A DNA stretch of 64,000 bases from CAZUYC01 sp964624475. Lineage in GTDB: Bacteria > Myxococcota_A > UBA9160 > SMWR01. Both the position numbers and the translations under genes were made by a program. The notes beneath the pieces are model-generated. The model was not told the DNA's origin. It searched no databases and saw only the letters and a list, made by a program, of their open reading frames with translations. The stretch is from NCBI GenBank assembly GCA_964624475.1, contig CAZUYC010000088.1, positions 32,368 to 96,367 of the forward strand. Direction: 5' to 3'. Below are positions 1 through 8,437 of this stretch, piece by piece. Each line of letters begins with the position of its first letter. Position 1 is the stretch's first letter.

Positions 1-11
1 CAGGAGGGTTC

Positions 12-1205
12 ATGAGCCAACCGGAAGTCGTGATCGCCAGCGCCGCCCGCACCCCGATCGGGGGCTTCCAGGGCGTCTTCTCCGGCCTCTCGGCCTCGGA
101 CCTCGGCGCGGTCGTGGTGCGCGAGGCGGTGAAGCGCGCCGGAGCCCGCCCGGAGCACGTGGACCGGGTGATCATGGGCAACGTGCTCTCCGCCGGGATG
201 GGCCAGGCCCCCGCGCGCCAGTGCGCGATCAAGGCCGACCTCCCGGTCACCACCGGGGCGATCACGGTCAACAAGGTCTGCGGCTCCGGCCTCCAGGCGG
301 TGATGTTCGCGCGCCGCGAGATCCTGGTCGGCGACGCCCACGTGATCGTGGCGGGCGGCATGGAGTCGATGACGAACGCGCCCTACGTGCTCCCGAAGGC
401 GCGCGGCGGCTATCGGATGGGCAACGGCGAGATCGTCGACAGCGCGATCTACGACGGCCTCTGGGACCCCTACGACAACATGCACATGGGCCACTGCGGC
501 GACCTGGTCGCGGAGAAGTACGGCTTCACGCGCGAGGCGCAGGACGCCTTCGCCGCCGAGAGCTACCGGCGCGCGCAGGCCGCCCAGAAGGAGGGCCGCT
601 TCAAGCGCGAGATCGTCCCGATCTCCGTGCCGCAGAAGCGCGGCGAGCCCCTGCTCGTCGACAGCGACGACGAGCCCTCGCGCGGCAGCAGCCTCGAGAA
701 GATGGCGCAGCTGCGCCCGGCCTTCGCGAAGAACGGCACCGTGACGGCCGCCAACGCCTCGACGCTGAGCGACGGTGCCGCGGCGCTGCTCGTCTGCTCG
801 GCGCAGGTGGCGAAGGAGCGCGGCTACCGGGTGATGGCCCGCATCATCGCGGACTCGACGGCGGCGGTCGAGCCCAAGTGGTTCACGATCGCCCCGGTCC
901 ACGCGCTGGCCCGGCTCTACGACAAGACGGGGACGAAGGCCTCCGAGTGGGACCTCTACGAGATCAACGAGGCCTTCTCGGGCGTGACCATGGCGGCAGC
1001 GAAGGAGCACGGGCTCGACCCCGAGCGCGTCAACGTGAACGGCGGCGCCGTCTCGCTCGGCCACCCGATCGGCTGCTCGGGCGCGCGCGTGCTGGTGACG
1101 CTGCTCTACGCGCTCCAGGATCGGGGGCTGCGGCGCGGCATCGCGACGCTCTGCATCGGCGGCGGCGAGGCCGTGGCGCTCGGCGTGGAGTGTGCTCTGC
1201 CGTGA
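12..1205 (+). CDS. atoB: Acetyl-CoA C-acetyltransferase (thiolase)
   Basis: This 397-residue thiolase condenses two acetyl-CoA to acetoacetyl-CoA or runs in reverse. The full family length is present. The nucleophilic cysteine is Cys90 in NKVCGSGLQAV, the catalytic histidine is His351 in NGGAVSLGHPIGCSG, and the second cysteine is Cys381 in CIGGGEA. A strong AGGAGG lies just upstream of the ATG. The next gene begins inside its stop codon (GTGA), so the two are translationally coupled. With the following dehydrogenase and carboxylase it forms a short-chain acyl-CoA operon. The biosynthetic versus degradative direction cannot be told from sequence. The atoB symbol is by function; phaA or thl would be equally fair. 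Confidence 0.93.
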   Translation: MSQPEVVIASAARTPIGGFQGVFSGLSASDLGAVVVREAVKRAGARPEHVDRVIMGNVLSAGMGQAPARQCAIKADLPVTTGAITVNKVCGSGLQAVMFARREILVGDAHVIVAGGMESMTNAPYVLPKARGGYRMGNGEIVDSAIYDGLWDPYDNMHMGHCGDLVAEKYGFTREAQDAFAAESYRRAQAAQKEGRFKREIVPISVPQKRGEPLLVDSDDEPSRGSSLEKMAQLRPAFAKNGTVTAANASTLSDGAAALLVCSAQVAKERGYRVMARIIADSTAAVEPKWFTIAPVHALARLYDKTGTKASEWDLYEINEAFSGVTMAAAKEHGLDPERVNVNGGAVSLGHPIGCSGARVLVTLLYALQDRGLRRGIATLCIGGGEAVALGVECALP

Positions 1206-2050
1206 AGAGCGTCGGCATCATCGGCTCGGGGACGATGGGCTGCGGGATCGCCCAGGTGGCGTCGCAGATCCGCTGCGAGGTGGTGCTCCAGAACCCGCGC
1301 CAGGCCTCCTGCGACCGGGCGCGCGCGCGCATCCGCAGCTCGGTCGAGAAGCTCGTCGCGCGCGGGAAGCTCAGCGACGCGCAGGGCGAGGGCATCCTGG
1401 AGCGGATCCGCGCCGTCACGGACCTCGGCGAGCTCAAGGGCTGCGACATCGTGCTCGAGTCGGCGCCCGAGGACTTCGAGACCAAGCGCGCGATCCTCCA
1501 GGAGCTCGACGCGATCGTCGGCGACGAGTGCATCATCGCCACCAACACCTCGAGCCTCTCGGTCACGCGGCTCGCGGGCTGCGTGAGCCGCCCCGGCCAC
1601 TTCCTCGGCATGCACTTCTTCAACCCCGTCCCGGCGATGAAGCTGGTGGAGATCGTGAGCGGCCTGCGCACCACCGACAGCACCGTCTCCCGCGTGCGCG
1701 ACTTCGCCGAGAAGCTCGGCAAGAACCCGATCGACGTGAAGGACTACCCGGGCTTCGTGGTGAACCGCGTGCTCTTCCCGATGATCAACGAGGCCGCCTT
1801 CGCGCTCCAGGAGGGCGTCGCGGACGCGAAGGGCATCGACGAGTGCATGAAGGGCGGCTGCAACCACCCGATGGGGCCGCTGGCGCTGGCCGACCTGGTC
1901 GGCCTCGACGTGGTGCACGCCATCCTCGAGAGCCTCTACCACGAATACGGGAACCCGCGCTACGCGCCCTGCCTCGAGATCACCAAGCGCGTGGAGGCCG
2001 GCTGGCTCGGCCAGAAGACCGGCAAGGGCTTCTACGATTACGGGAAGTAG
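1202..2050 (+). CDS. hbd: 3-hydroxybutyryl-CoA dehydrogenase
   Basis: This 282-residue NAD(P)-dependent enzyme interconverts acetoacetyl-CoA and 3-hydroxybutyryl-CoA. The Rossmann motif GSGTMGCGIA is at residues 8-17. The catalytic histidine is His138 in MHFFNPVPAMKLVEIV. The C-terminal helical domain ends in the usual GKGFYDYGK. The GTG start at 1202 is chosen because it overlaps the thiolase stop codon and puts the first strand (VKSVGIIGSG) at the correct N-terminus; the longer open frame upstream is out-of-frame thiolase sequence. Its length is standard for single-function Hbd/PaaH proteins, without the crotonase domain of FadB/FadJ. Confidence 0.92.
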   Translation: MKSVGIIGSGTMGCGIAQVASQIRCEVVLQNPRQASCDRARARIRSSVEKLVARGKLSDAQGEGILERIRAVTDLGELKGCDIVLESAPEDFETKRAILQELDAIVGDECIIATNTSSLSVTRLAGCVSRPGHFLGMHFFNPVPAMKLVEIVSGLRTTDSTVSRVRDFAEKLGKNPIDVKDYPGFVVNRVLFPMINEAAFALQEGVADAKGIDECMKGGCNHPMGPLALADLVGLDVVHAILESLYHEYGNPRYAPCLEITKRVEAGWLGQKTGKGFYDYGK

Positions 2051-2086
2051 CGCCGAGCTCGTGCTCCACGAGGCCGACCCGCCGCG

Positions 2087-3616
2087 ATGAAGACCGGCGC
2101 GGAGCTCGAGGCGGCGCTGGCGCGCGTCCGCGCCGGCGGGGAGCCGCGCTACCACGCCAAGGCCCGCGAGCAGCGCAAGCTCTTCTGCCGCGAGCGGCTC
2201 GCGCTGCTGCTCGACCCGGGCTCCTTCGTCGAGGACTTTGCCCTCGCGAACGCGCTGGCCGCGGACCTCCCGGCCGACGGCGTCGTCACCGGCACGGGCC
2301 GGATCGACGACCGCGCGGTCTGCGTCCTGGCCAACGACTCGACCGTCAAGGCCGGCTCCTGGGGCCGGCGCACGGTCGAGAAGATCCTGCGCATCCAGGA
2401 GCGGGCCGAGCGCCTGCGCGTGCCGCTCGTCTACCTGGTCGACTCGGCCGGCGCGCGCATCACGGACCAGATCGAGATGTTCCCGGGCCGGCGCGGGGCC
2501 GGGCGGATCTTCCACGAGCAGGTGCGGCTCTCGGGCATGCTGCCGCAGCTGTGCCTGCTCTTCGGGCCCTCCGCCGCCGGCGGCGCCTACATCCCCGCCT
2601 TCTGCGACGTGGTCTTCATGGTCGACGGCAACGCCAGCATGTACCTCGGCTCCCCGCGCATGGCCGAGATGGTGATCGGGCAGACGACGACCCTCGAGGA
2701 GATGGGCGGCGCGCGCATGCACTGCAGCGTCTCGGGCTGCGGCGACCTGCTCGCCGCGAGCGAGCCCGAGGCGATCGCCGCCGCGCGGAGCTACCTGGCC
2801 TACTTCCCGGCGTGCGCCGACGCCCCGCCGCCGGAGGTCGAGCCGCGCGCGCCGGCCGCCTCCTGCGCGGACCTCGAGGCCCTGATCCCGCGCGAGGAGA
2901 ACAAGCCCTTCGACATGCGGCTCGTGATCGAGCGGATCGTCGACGGGGGCTCCTTCTTCGAGATCAAGGAGCTCTTCGCCGGCGAGATCCTGACGGGGCT
3001 CGCGCGCATCGAGGGCCGCCCGGTCGGGATCGTGGCCAGCCAGCCCCGCGTCAAGGGAGGCGTCCTCTTCGTCGACTCGGCCGACAAGGCCGCCCGCTTC
3101 ATCTGGCTCTGCGACGCCTACGGACTCCCGCTCGTCTTCCTGGCCGACGTCCCGGGCTTCATGATCGGCAAGCAGGTCGAGCGCCAGGGCATCATCCGCG
3201 CCGGCGCGAAGATGATCTCCGCGGTCTCCGAGGCCACCGTCCCGCGCCTCTCCGTGATCGTGCGCAAGGCCTACGGCGCGGGCCTGTATGCGATGAGCGG
3301 CCCCGGCTTCGAGCCCGAGGCGACGCTCGCCCTCCCCGGCGCGATGATCGCCGTGATGGGCCCCGAGGCCGCCGTGAACGCCGTCCACTACAACCGCCTG
3401 CACTCGCTCCCCGAGGCCGAGCGCGCCGCCGAGACCGAGCGCCTGCGCCGCGAGTACCGCGAGGACGTCGACATCGCGCGCCTGGCGAGCGAGCTCGTGG
3501 TCGACGCGGTCGTCCCGCCCGCGCAGCTGCGCGACGAGATCGCCGCCAGGCTCCGGGCCGCGCGCGGCCGGCGGGACGCCCCGCCGCGCAAGCGCCGGAG
3601 CGTGCCGCCGGTCTGA
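2087..3616 (+). CDS. Acyl-CoA carboxylase, carboxyltransferase (beta) subunit
   Basis: This 509-residue biotin-dependent carboxyltransferase belongs to the PccB/MccB/AccD family. It transfers carboxybiotin CO2 to an acyl-CoA. The two crotonase-like halves are clear: the N-terminal half holds LVDSAGARI and GGAYIPAFCD, and the C-terminal half holds ADVPGFMIGKQVE and the acyl-CoA/biotin pocket region RKAYGAGLYAMSGPGF. No biotin carboxylase or biotin carrier gene is in the window, so the alpha subunit must be elsewhere. A propionyl-CoA role would feed the methylmalonyl-CoA mutase at 28289, but methylcrotonyl- or another acyl-CoA is equally possible. It starts 36 bases after hbd. Its last 67 bases are duplicated at 3893-3960. 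Confidence 0.88.
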   Translation: MKTGAELEAALARVRAGGEPRYHAKAREQRKLFCRERLALLLDPGSFVEDFALANALAADLPADGVVTGTGRIDDRAVCVLANDSTVKAGSWGRRTVEKILRIQERAERLRVPLVYLVDSAGARITDQIEMFPGRRGAGRIFHEQVRLSGMLPQLCLLFGPSAAGGAYIPAFCDVVFMVDGNASMYLGSPRMAEMVIGQTTTLEEMGGARMHCSVSGCGDLLAASEPEAIAAARSYLAYFPACADAPPPEVEPRAPAASCADLEALIPREENKPFDMRLVIERIVDGGSFFEIKELFAGEILTGLARIEGRPVGIVASQPRVKGGVLFVDSADKAARFIWLCDAYGLPLVFLADVPGFMIGKQVERQGIIRAGAKMISAVSEATVPRLSVIVRKAYGAGLYAMSGPGFEPEATLALPGAMIAVMGPEAAVNAVHYNRLHSLPEAERAAETERLRREYREDVDIARLASELVVDAVVPPAQLRDEIAARLRAARGRRDAPPRKRRSVPPV

Positions 3617-3617
3617 A
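3551..3617 (+). repeat. Direct repeat copy 1 (3' end of carboxylase gene)
   Basis: This is the 67-base end of the carboxylase gene, including its TGA stop. It reappears at 3893-3960 with one substitution and one inserted G. The two copies bracket the vapC remnant. Confidence 0.9.
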
Positions 3618-3662
3618 CCCTGCGCCCACCGGGCACTCGGGGGCAAGACGCAGCGGCGAGGC

Positions 3663-3834
3663 GTGATCGCCGTCGACAGCAACCTGCTCGTCTACCGCCC
3701 ATCGCCGGGATAGCCCCTGGCACGTCGAGGCCCGGCGCTGCATCGCCGCTCTCGCCGAGGGCCGCCGCTCCTGGGGTTTGGCCTGGTTCCCGGGCCTCGC
3801 GACGCGGAATCCCCTGCTCGACGGTCCCGCGTGA
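3663..3834 (+). pseudogene. Broken vapC-type PIN-domain toxin remnant
   Basis: A GTG-started frame reads VIAVDSNLLVY, the classic first strand of PIN-domain RNases with the first metal-binding Asp, and stops at 3711-3713. The following +1 frame from 3709 reads DSPWHVEARRCIAALAEG, the normal continuation of VapC proteins (after a lost histidine-arginine linker), then loses similarity and stops at 3832-3834. So the gene is frameshifted near residue 15 and lacks its second half, with the remaining acidic residues. No antitoxin gene is visible beside it. It cannot encode a working toxin. Confidence 0.75.
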
Positions 3835-3892
3835 GCGCGCCAGGCAGGTCGGGCGTCAGGGGCGCGAGGCCGCGCCCTCACTCGCTGCGCGG

Positions 3893-3960
3893 CTCCGGAC
3901 CGCGCGCGGCCGGCGGGACGCCCCGGCCGCGCAAGCGCCGGAGCGTGCCGCCGGTCTGAA
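3893..3960 (+). repeat. Direct repeat copy 2 of the carboxylase 3' end
   Basis: This is the second copy of the 3551-3617 sequence, including a non-functional copy of the stop codon. It ends just before the convergent PEP-CTERM gene. It is probably the trace of a duplication or insertion that also left the vapC fragment between the copies. The rest of the 3617-3965 gap holds nothing else I recognise. Confidence 0.88.
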
Positions 3961-3965
3961 GCGCT

Positions 3966-4679
3966 CTAGTGCGCGGCGCGGCGCCGACGGGGGGAGCCGG
4001 CGGCGGCCAGCCCGAGGAGCCCCATGCCTAGGAGAAGGCCCGTCCCGGGCTCGGGCACCAGACTCGCGCGGACCTCACCGGTCCCGCTGCTCGTGAAGGC
4101 CGACAGGTAGCCGTAACTGGATGACGACGATCCGACCTGCGACGAGAACGAGAAGATGATGTCCTGCAGGCCGTCGATGTCGTCAAGGCCGAACGGGAGA
4201 TCCTGGAAGAAGAGTGCGGCGAGGCCGGACCCGTTGAAAGCCCCGGTCGCGAGCACGTAGTTCGAGTCCCACGGGGAGTTGACGTCGAGCCCAAGTCCCC
4301 AGAACGGATTTGCGTTCTTCATCCCGAGGTCGAAGAATCCCGTGCCCTCCGTGCCCGAGCCACCCCCCGCCGGGATGAGGGTCACGCCGAGTGCAACGTC
4401 CGCAAAGACGTCGGGGCTCATCAACGTTCCGAAGAGCTGATCGGCCGTGCCGTCTTCATTGTAGTCGAGGGAGAAGGTCATGGTGGTGAGCCCGTCGGAC
4501 TCCAAGGGGTCTCCGATGTCGCCGGTGCAGGTCGTGGCATCACAGAGATTGGTCCCGTTGTATACGAAGTTCAAGCCGGTGAACTCGATCTGGAGCATGG
4601 TCGCCGTCGCCAACGACGGGACCGAGAGCGCGACGCCGATCAGCGTCGCGAGAATGCGTAGCGTGGGAACTCGGGCCAT
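3966..4679 (-). CDS. PEP-CTERM sorting domain protein
   Basis: This is a 237-residue exported protein. It has an N-terminal signal peptide (MARVPTLRILATLIGVALSVPSLATA). The C-terminal tail is a PEP-CTERM signal: VPEPGT, then a hydrophobic stretch (GLLLGMGLLGLAAAG), then an arginine cluster. Such tails are recognised and cleaved by exosortase, usually for surface or extracellular matrix delivery; no exosortase is in the window. The middle is an unrecognised beta-rich region with Asp/Gly-rich turns and a cysteine pair (LCDATTCTGD). I chose the ATG at 4679, which has a purine-rich CGAGG upstream, over one ten codons earlier that would put two arginines before the signal peptide. Confidence 0.85.
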   Translation of the reverse strand: MARVPTLRILATLIGVALSVPSLATATMLQIEFTGLNFVYNGTNLCDATTCTGDIGDPLESDGLTTMTFSLDYNEDGTADQLFGTLMSPDVFADVALGVTLIPAGGGSGTEGTGFFDLGMKNANPFWGLGLDVNSPWDSNYVLATGAFNGSGLAALFFQDLPFGLDDIDGLQDIIFSFSSQVGSSSSSYGYLSAFTSSGTGEVRASLVPEPGTGLLLGMGLLGLAAAGSPRRRRAAH

Positions 4680-4921
4680 GGTCGGGTTGCCTCGGGCTTG
4701 CCTCCGCATCTTCAGCGACTCGGTCCTGCGCCCTGCCCGGACCTACGAGCTGCAACATGGAGGCGTTCTTGCACCGTGGGTAACAGTCCGCGCACGGGAG
4801 GTGTCACGCGGGGCGCGCGAGGGAACGCCGGCGAAGGGATCGAGCGGGGAGGTCGAACCGGGCCCGCTACAGCGGCATCACCTTTTTCTGCTCGGGGGCG
4901 ACACGCGCGGGTTTCGAGCCG

Positions 4922-6067
4922 CTACGGGCAGGGGGACACGGCGCACAGCGCGTTCAGGGTGGGGAGGTCTCCGGGGTCCGGGACGATGTTCGTCAGGCTG
5001 CGCGCGAGCGGCCGTCCCCACGCCGCGTCGCCCGCGAGCCACAGGCCCCCGCCGCCGATCAGCGTGCCGCCGATCGCGGACTCGACCAGCCAGCCGTGGA
5101 CCGGAGTGCGCCGGACGCCGTTGGCGCCCGCTCCGCCCGCCGGCGGGCCGAACTGGAAGTCGTGTGCGAAGTCCGGGTAGGTCACGAACTCCGGGGTCAG
5201 CACGAGGTGACCGGCATCGCTCCCCAGCGCATCGGCGAAGAACCTCGGGTCGATCTCGTCCAGGCGAACGATGTCGAAGCAGTCGAAGCGGTGCGTGGCG
5301 CTGTAGCGCACCTCGTCGTCGTTGAAGAAGACCACCGAGAGCAGCGTGTTGGGACCGATGCCGGAGCCGATCGTCCCGTCGAGCGTGAACAGGACGAGCT
5401 CCGCGATGATGTCGTCGGGGCCGAAAGGCGGCGGCCGGGTCGGCGCGATGAAGTTCGTGGCCAGCCGCGCGGGGAATGCGCTGTACTCGATGCCGTTGAA
5501 TACGTACTGGCGGTTTCCGTCGTTGGCCGCCGACAAGAAGGGAATCGCGTCGAACGAGTAGGCCAGGCCCTGATCGAAGTCGATCACCGTCGCGTCTCCG
5601 AAGATCTGGTTCGCCACGACGGTCGTGCCGAGGGGATTCTCGACCGTCACGAACATGATGCCCCTGTCGATGTCGACCGGGAGGTTCTCGAAGCTCGCCG
5701 AGGGCACCGGAGGAGCCGTGATGAGGGTGGTGCACTCGAAGCTCAGCGTCGACTGGTCCGTCATCGGATCCCGGCGGAACTCGAAGAGCGAGGTCTCGTT
5801 TGCGGTCACGAAGCAGCTGAAATCCTGCGCGCTCCAGTCGTCGTCGATCAGGGTGACGTGCAGGAAGCGCGCGGGGCCCGCGTTGGTGATGACGATCTCC
5901 GTCGCCCGCCCGTTGGCCCGGAGATCGATGGGAAGGGCGAGAGCCGAGGCCACCACGTTCGTGCCCCCGGCGGGGAAGGACTGGGCGGCCGTCGGCCCGG
6001 CCCACAGGGAGGGAGCGAGGGTCGCGGCGATCGCCGCCCCGAGTGCCCGTCCGAGCTTGTTCGTCAT
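4922..6067 (-). CDS. Secreted protein of unknown function (381 aa)
   Basis: I do not recognise the family. Residues 1-29 form a signal peptide ending AAQS. The mature part is predicted beta-rich, with few charged clusters and scattered cysteines (SCFV, FECTTL, FDCFD, LCAVSPCP). The C-terminus ends in a Cys-rich tail with no sorting signal. Its ATG overlaps the stop of the upstream 165-residue gene (ATGA, 6064-6067), so the two are co-translated. It is the last gene of a minus-strand run of exported proteins. The context suggests an extracellular or envelope role; no enzymatic motif is visible. Confidence 0.75.
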   Translation of the reverse strand: MTNKLGRALGAAIAATLAPSLWAGPTAAQSFPAGGTNVVASALALPIDLRANGRATEIVITNAGPARFLHVTLIDDDWSAQDFSCFVTANETSLFEFRRDPMTDQSTLSFECTTLITAPPVPSASFENLPVDIDRGIMFVTVENPLGTTVVANQIFGDATVIDFDQGLAYSFDAIPFLSAANDGNRQYVFNGIEYSAFPARLATNFIAPTRPPPFGPDDIIAELVLFTLDGTIGSGIGPNTLLSVVFFNDDEVRYSATHRFDCFDIVRLDEIDPRFFADALGSDAGHLVLTPEFVTYPDFAHDFQFGPPAGGAGANGVRRTPVHGWLVESAIGGTLIGGGGLWLAGDAAWGRPLARSLTNIVPDPGDLPTLNALCAVSPCP

Positions 6068-6561
6068 GGCTTCCTCCCGTCGCTGAAAGTTCCCCGTCCG
6101 AATCCGCGCGGGACCGGCCGCTTGTACCAGGCCCCGTCCAACCGATCCCAGGCTTCCCGGAGGAGCGCGCTGCGCGGCGTGCCCGAGCGGGCCGGCTGGC
6201 GGAGCGCGGGAACGGTCGCCTCCACCCGCACCCGCACCAGGGCCTCGGCGGCGCGCACTTCCACGGCTTCGATCTCGAACGCCGTGAAGCGCAGGTTGCC
6301 GCCTTCGGACACTTCGGCCGGGCCGCGGGGCCCCCCCTTCTCGGGCGGCGCGTAGAACTCGAAAACCCGGTCCGAACCCGCGACGCGCGCCTCCCAGTAC
6401 TGCCGCGCGCGCTCGCGCAGGCCGGCCTCTTCGCGCACCTCGCGCGCCGGCGTTGCGCCCGCGGCGGAGACCTCGGCCTCCCCGGCGCTCGCGCTGGCGA
6501 GCGCCAGGGCCAGGGCGAGCGCGAGCCGCGCCTGCCGGCCTCTACGGCTCGACGTGGACAT
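6064..6561 (-). CDS. Small secreted protein of unknown function (165 aa)
   Basis: A signal peptide (RQARLALALALALASASAGEAE) is followed by about 135 residues with the pattern LRERARQYWEARVAGSDRVFEFYAPPEKGGP. This resembles periplasmic proteins with a small NTF2-like or ketosteroid-isomerase-like fold, though that is a guess. Its start lies 20 bases inside the 3' end of the upstream membrane-anchored gene, and its stop overlaps the start of the next gene. The three genes therefore form one tightly coupled operon. Confidence 0.7.
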   Translation of the reverse strand: MSTSSRRGRQARLALALALALASASAGEAEVSAAGATPAREVREEAGLRERARQYWEARVAGSDRVFEFYAPPEKGGPRGPAEVSEGGNLRFTAFEIEAVEVRAAEALVRVRVEATVPALRQPARSGTPRSALLREAWDRLDGAWYKRPVPRGFGRGTFSDGRKP

Positions 6562-8224
6562 TCAGCACGATCTCCAGCATCGCTCCACCGAGCCCTCCGG
6601 AGGGCAGCGTCGCCAGGCCGACGAGCGTGGCGTCGCCTTGCGCGCCGAGGGGCTCCCCGGCGAGCGTGACGAGGGTCCCGTCGGAGCCCAGGTTCGCGGC
6701 GGTTCCCGTCGTGAGGGCGACCTCGAAGCGGGTCGCGTTGCCCTCCTCGTCGACGATCGCGACCGGCAGCCGGAGGTCGACGTCGCCGAGCTCGTTCACG
6801 CTCCCCGCGGCGTCGCTCGGCTCGAAATCGAAGAACTGGTCGAAGGGCAGCTCGACGACCGGAAGATGCAGCCGCTCGAGCGCCAGTTGCCCCGACGCCG
6901 CGTCGAGGCGCACCGAGGCCACGTGCTCCGGCGTGATGTCCGCGCGATAGGTGCCCACATCGACGAAGCTGCCCTCGCGAACCGTCGGCGTCTGCGTGGC
7001 GACGGCCTCGGAGCCCTGCGCGGGCGCCTCCGGCCGCGCGGCGTCCGCCGGCGGCTCCGCGTGCGCGGGAGCTTCGCCGGCTTCCGCGGCCGGCCGCGAG
7101 GACTCGCGGGCCGCGCCGCTGCCACCCCGGGCTCGAGACGCCCGCTCGACGCCGCCCGCGCGTGCCTCCCCGTCCGCGAGCGCCTCCGTTTCCTTCTGCG
7201 TGCAGTCCCCGGCGCCACCCTCGCCAATCAGGCTCACCACGGCCAGGCCCGAGCGCGGATCGTTGCTGTGGATCAGCAGCGGCGAGAGGATCGGGCCCGC
7301 CCGCGTCGGGGAGAAGGCCACCGGAAGCCGCAAGAAGCGGCCCGGCGCGAGCCGGAACCCCCGCTCCGGCGCCGAGAACGGCGGCGACGCCGTCACGCTC
7401 GCGATCGTGAGCTCGTCCGATCCGCGGTTCGAGATCTCGAGCCACCGCTCGCTCGCCTCGCAGGCGGGCAGGGGGCCGAAGTCGAGCGCGCCCACGCTCG
7501 TTTCGAGCGCGGGGCGCGGCGCGACGGCCGTGCCCGACCCTCGCAGGTGTAGGCCGACGCGGGCGCGCGCCGGATCGTTGCTCTCGATCCACAGCACTTC
7601 CTCGAGACGTCCCACGCGATCGGGAGCAAACGACACGTCGAGGGCGAGCGCCTCGCCCGGCGGGACGACCGCCGCCTGCGTCCCGGCCGTGAAGAGCCGA
7701 GCGCCCAGCAGCATGAGCCGGAGCTCCTCGTCGCCCGCGTTGCGGACCGTGACGAGGCCCAGCGAGGCAGCGCCGACCGCGACCTCGCCGAAGGAGAGGG
7801 AGAGCGGGCTCACCCGGATCTCCGCGGGCCGATAGCCCGTCCCCCGCAACGACAGGGGGAACTCGCGGCCTTCACTCGTGAAGACGAGCGTCGCGTCGAG
7901 CGGACCGCGCTCGCTCGGACGGAAGACGACGGAGAGCGCGCGCGACTCGCCGGGCTCGAGCGCGAGCGACGCCGGGACCGGTTGGAACGGCCCCTCGGCC
8001 GGGACGGCCTCCACGAGGAGGGGCCGCGCTCCGCGGTTCGTGGCGACGAGCGCGGCCTCTTCGAACGCACCGATGGCCACGCTTCCGAAGTCGAGCTTCG
8101 CCGGGGCGAGCGCCAGCGGCGACGCCTCGCTGCCGGCGACCCAGCGGACGCCTAGCGCGGCGGCGACGCCGAAAAGGAGGACGACCGGACCCGCGAACCA
8201 CAGCTTCCGCACCACGTCCCGCAT
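6542..8224 (-). CDS. Membrane-anchored HYDIN/SPD-2-type Ig-repeat protein
   Basis: This is a 560-residue protein. Residues about 9-28 (a hydrophobic run around GPVVLLFGVAAALGV) form a signal anchor. Three Ig-like domains of the ASPM-SPD-2-Hydin (choice-of-anchor D) type follow. Each opens with a version of LDFG: LDFGSVAIG, LSFGEVAVG and LDFGPLPAC. After an Ala/Glu/Pro-rich linker comes a C-terminal beta domain of about 120 residues (TPEHVASVRLDAAS to the end), possibly cohesin-like. The ATG at 8224 is chosen because it begins directly before the anchor; the open frame extends 37 codons further upstream. The architecture fits an extracytoplasmic scaffold or adhesion protein. Ligands are unknown. 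Confidence 0.78.
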   Translation of the reverse strand: MRDVVRKLWFAGPVVLLFGVAAALGVRWVAGSEASPLALAPAKLDFGSVAIGAFEEAALVATNRGARPLLVEAVPAEGPFQPVPASLALEPGESRALSVVFRPSERGPLDATLVFTSEGREFPLSLRGTGYRPAEIRVSPLSLSFGEVAVGAASLGLVTVRNAGDEELRLMLLGARLFTAGTQAAVVPPGEALALDVSFAPDRVGRLEEVLWIESNDPARARVGLHLRGSGTAVAPRPALETSVGALDFGPLPACEASERWLEISNRGSDELTIASVTASPPFSAPERGFRLAPGRFLRLPVAFSPTRAGPILSPLLIHSNDPRSGLAVVSLIGEGGAGDCTQKETEALADGEARAGGVERASRARGGSGAARESSRPAAEAGEAPAHAEPPADAARPEAPAQGSEAVATQTPTVREGSFVDVGTYRADITPEHVASVRLDAASGQLALERLHLPVVELPFDQFFDFEPSDAAGSVNELGDVDLRLPVAIVDEEGNATRFEVALTTGTAANLGSDGTLVTLAGEPLGAQGDATLVGLATLPSGGLGGAMLEIVLNVHVEP

Positions 8225-8437
8225 CTGCAGCAGCACCGCCGGTCTTCGAGCGGATCCGGTCGGCCGCGCCCTGTGGGCGCCCCGATTCTGCCGGAGCCTT
8301 GCCTCCATCTTGATCCGAGCGGCGGCGACTTGCAACGCATTTCTGTCAGTGTGCCCTACACACCAGGTGGCGTAGCCCAGGAAAGGCAGGGCGAATCGAG
8401 AGCGGTTCGGGCAGCGCGCACACTTTGCGCGCTCGGC

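Noticed and set aside
2087..3616. Assigning the carboxylase specifically as PccB
   Set aside because: No biotin carboxylase partner is present and the substrate pocket cannot be decided by eye, so no gene symbol is given.
1106..3682. Long antisense open frame opposite the acyl-CoA operon
   Set aside because: Composition is Arg/Ala/His-rich with no family pattern, and the plus-strand genes are certain.
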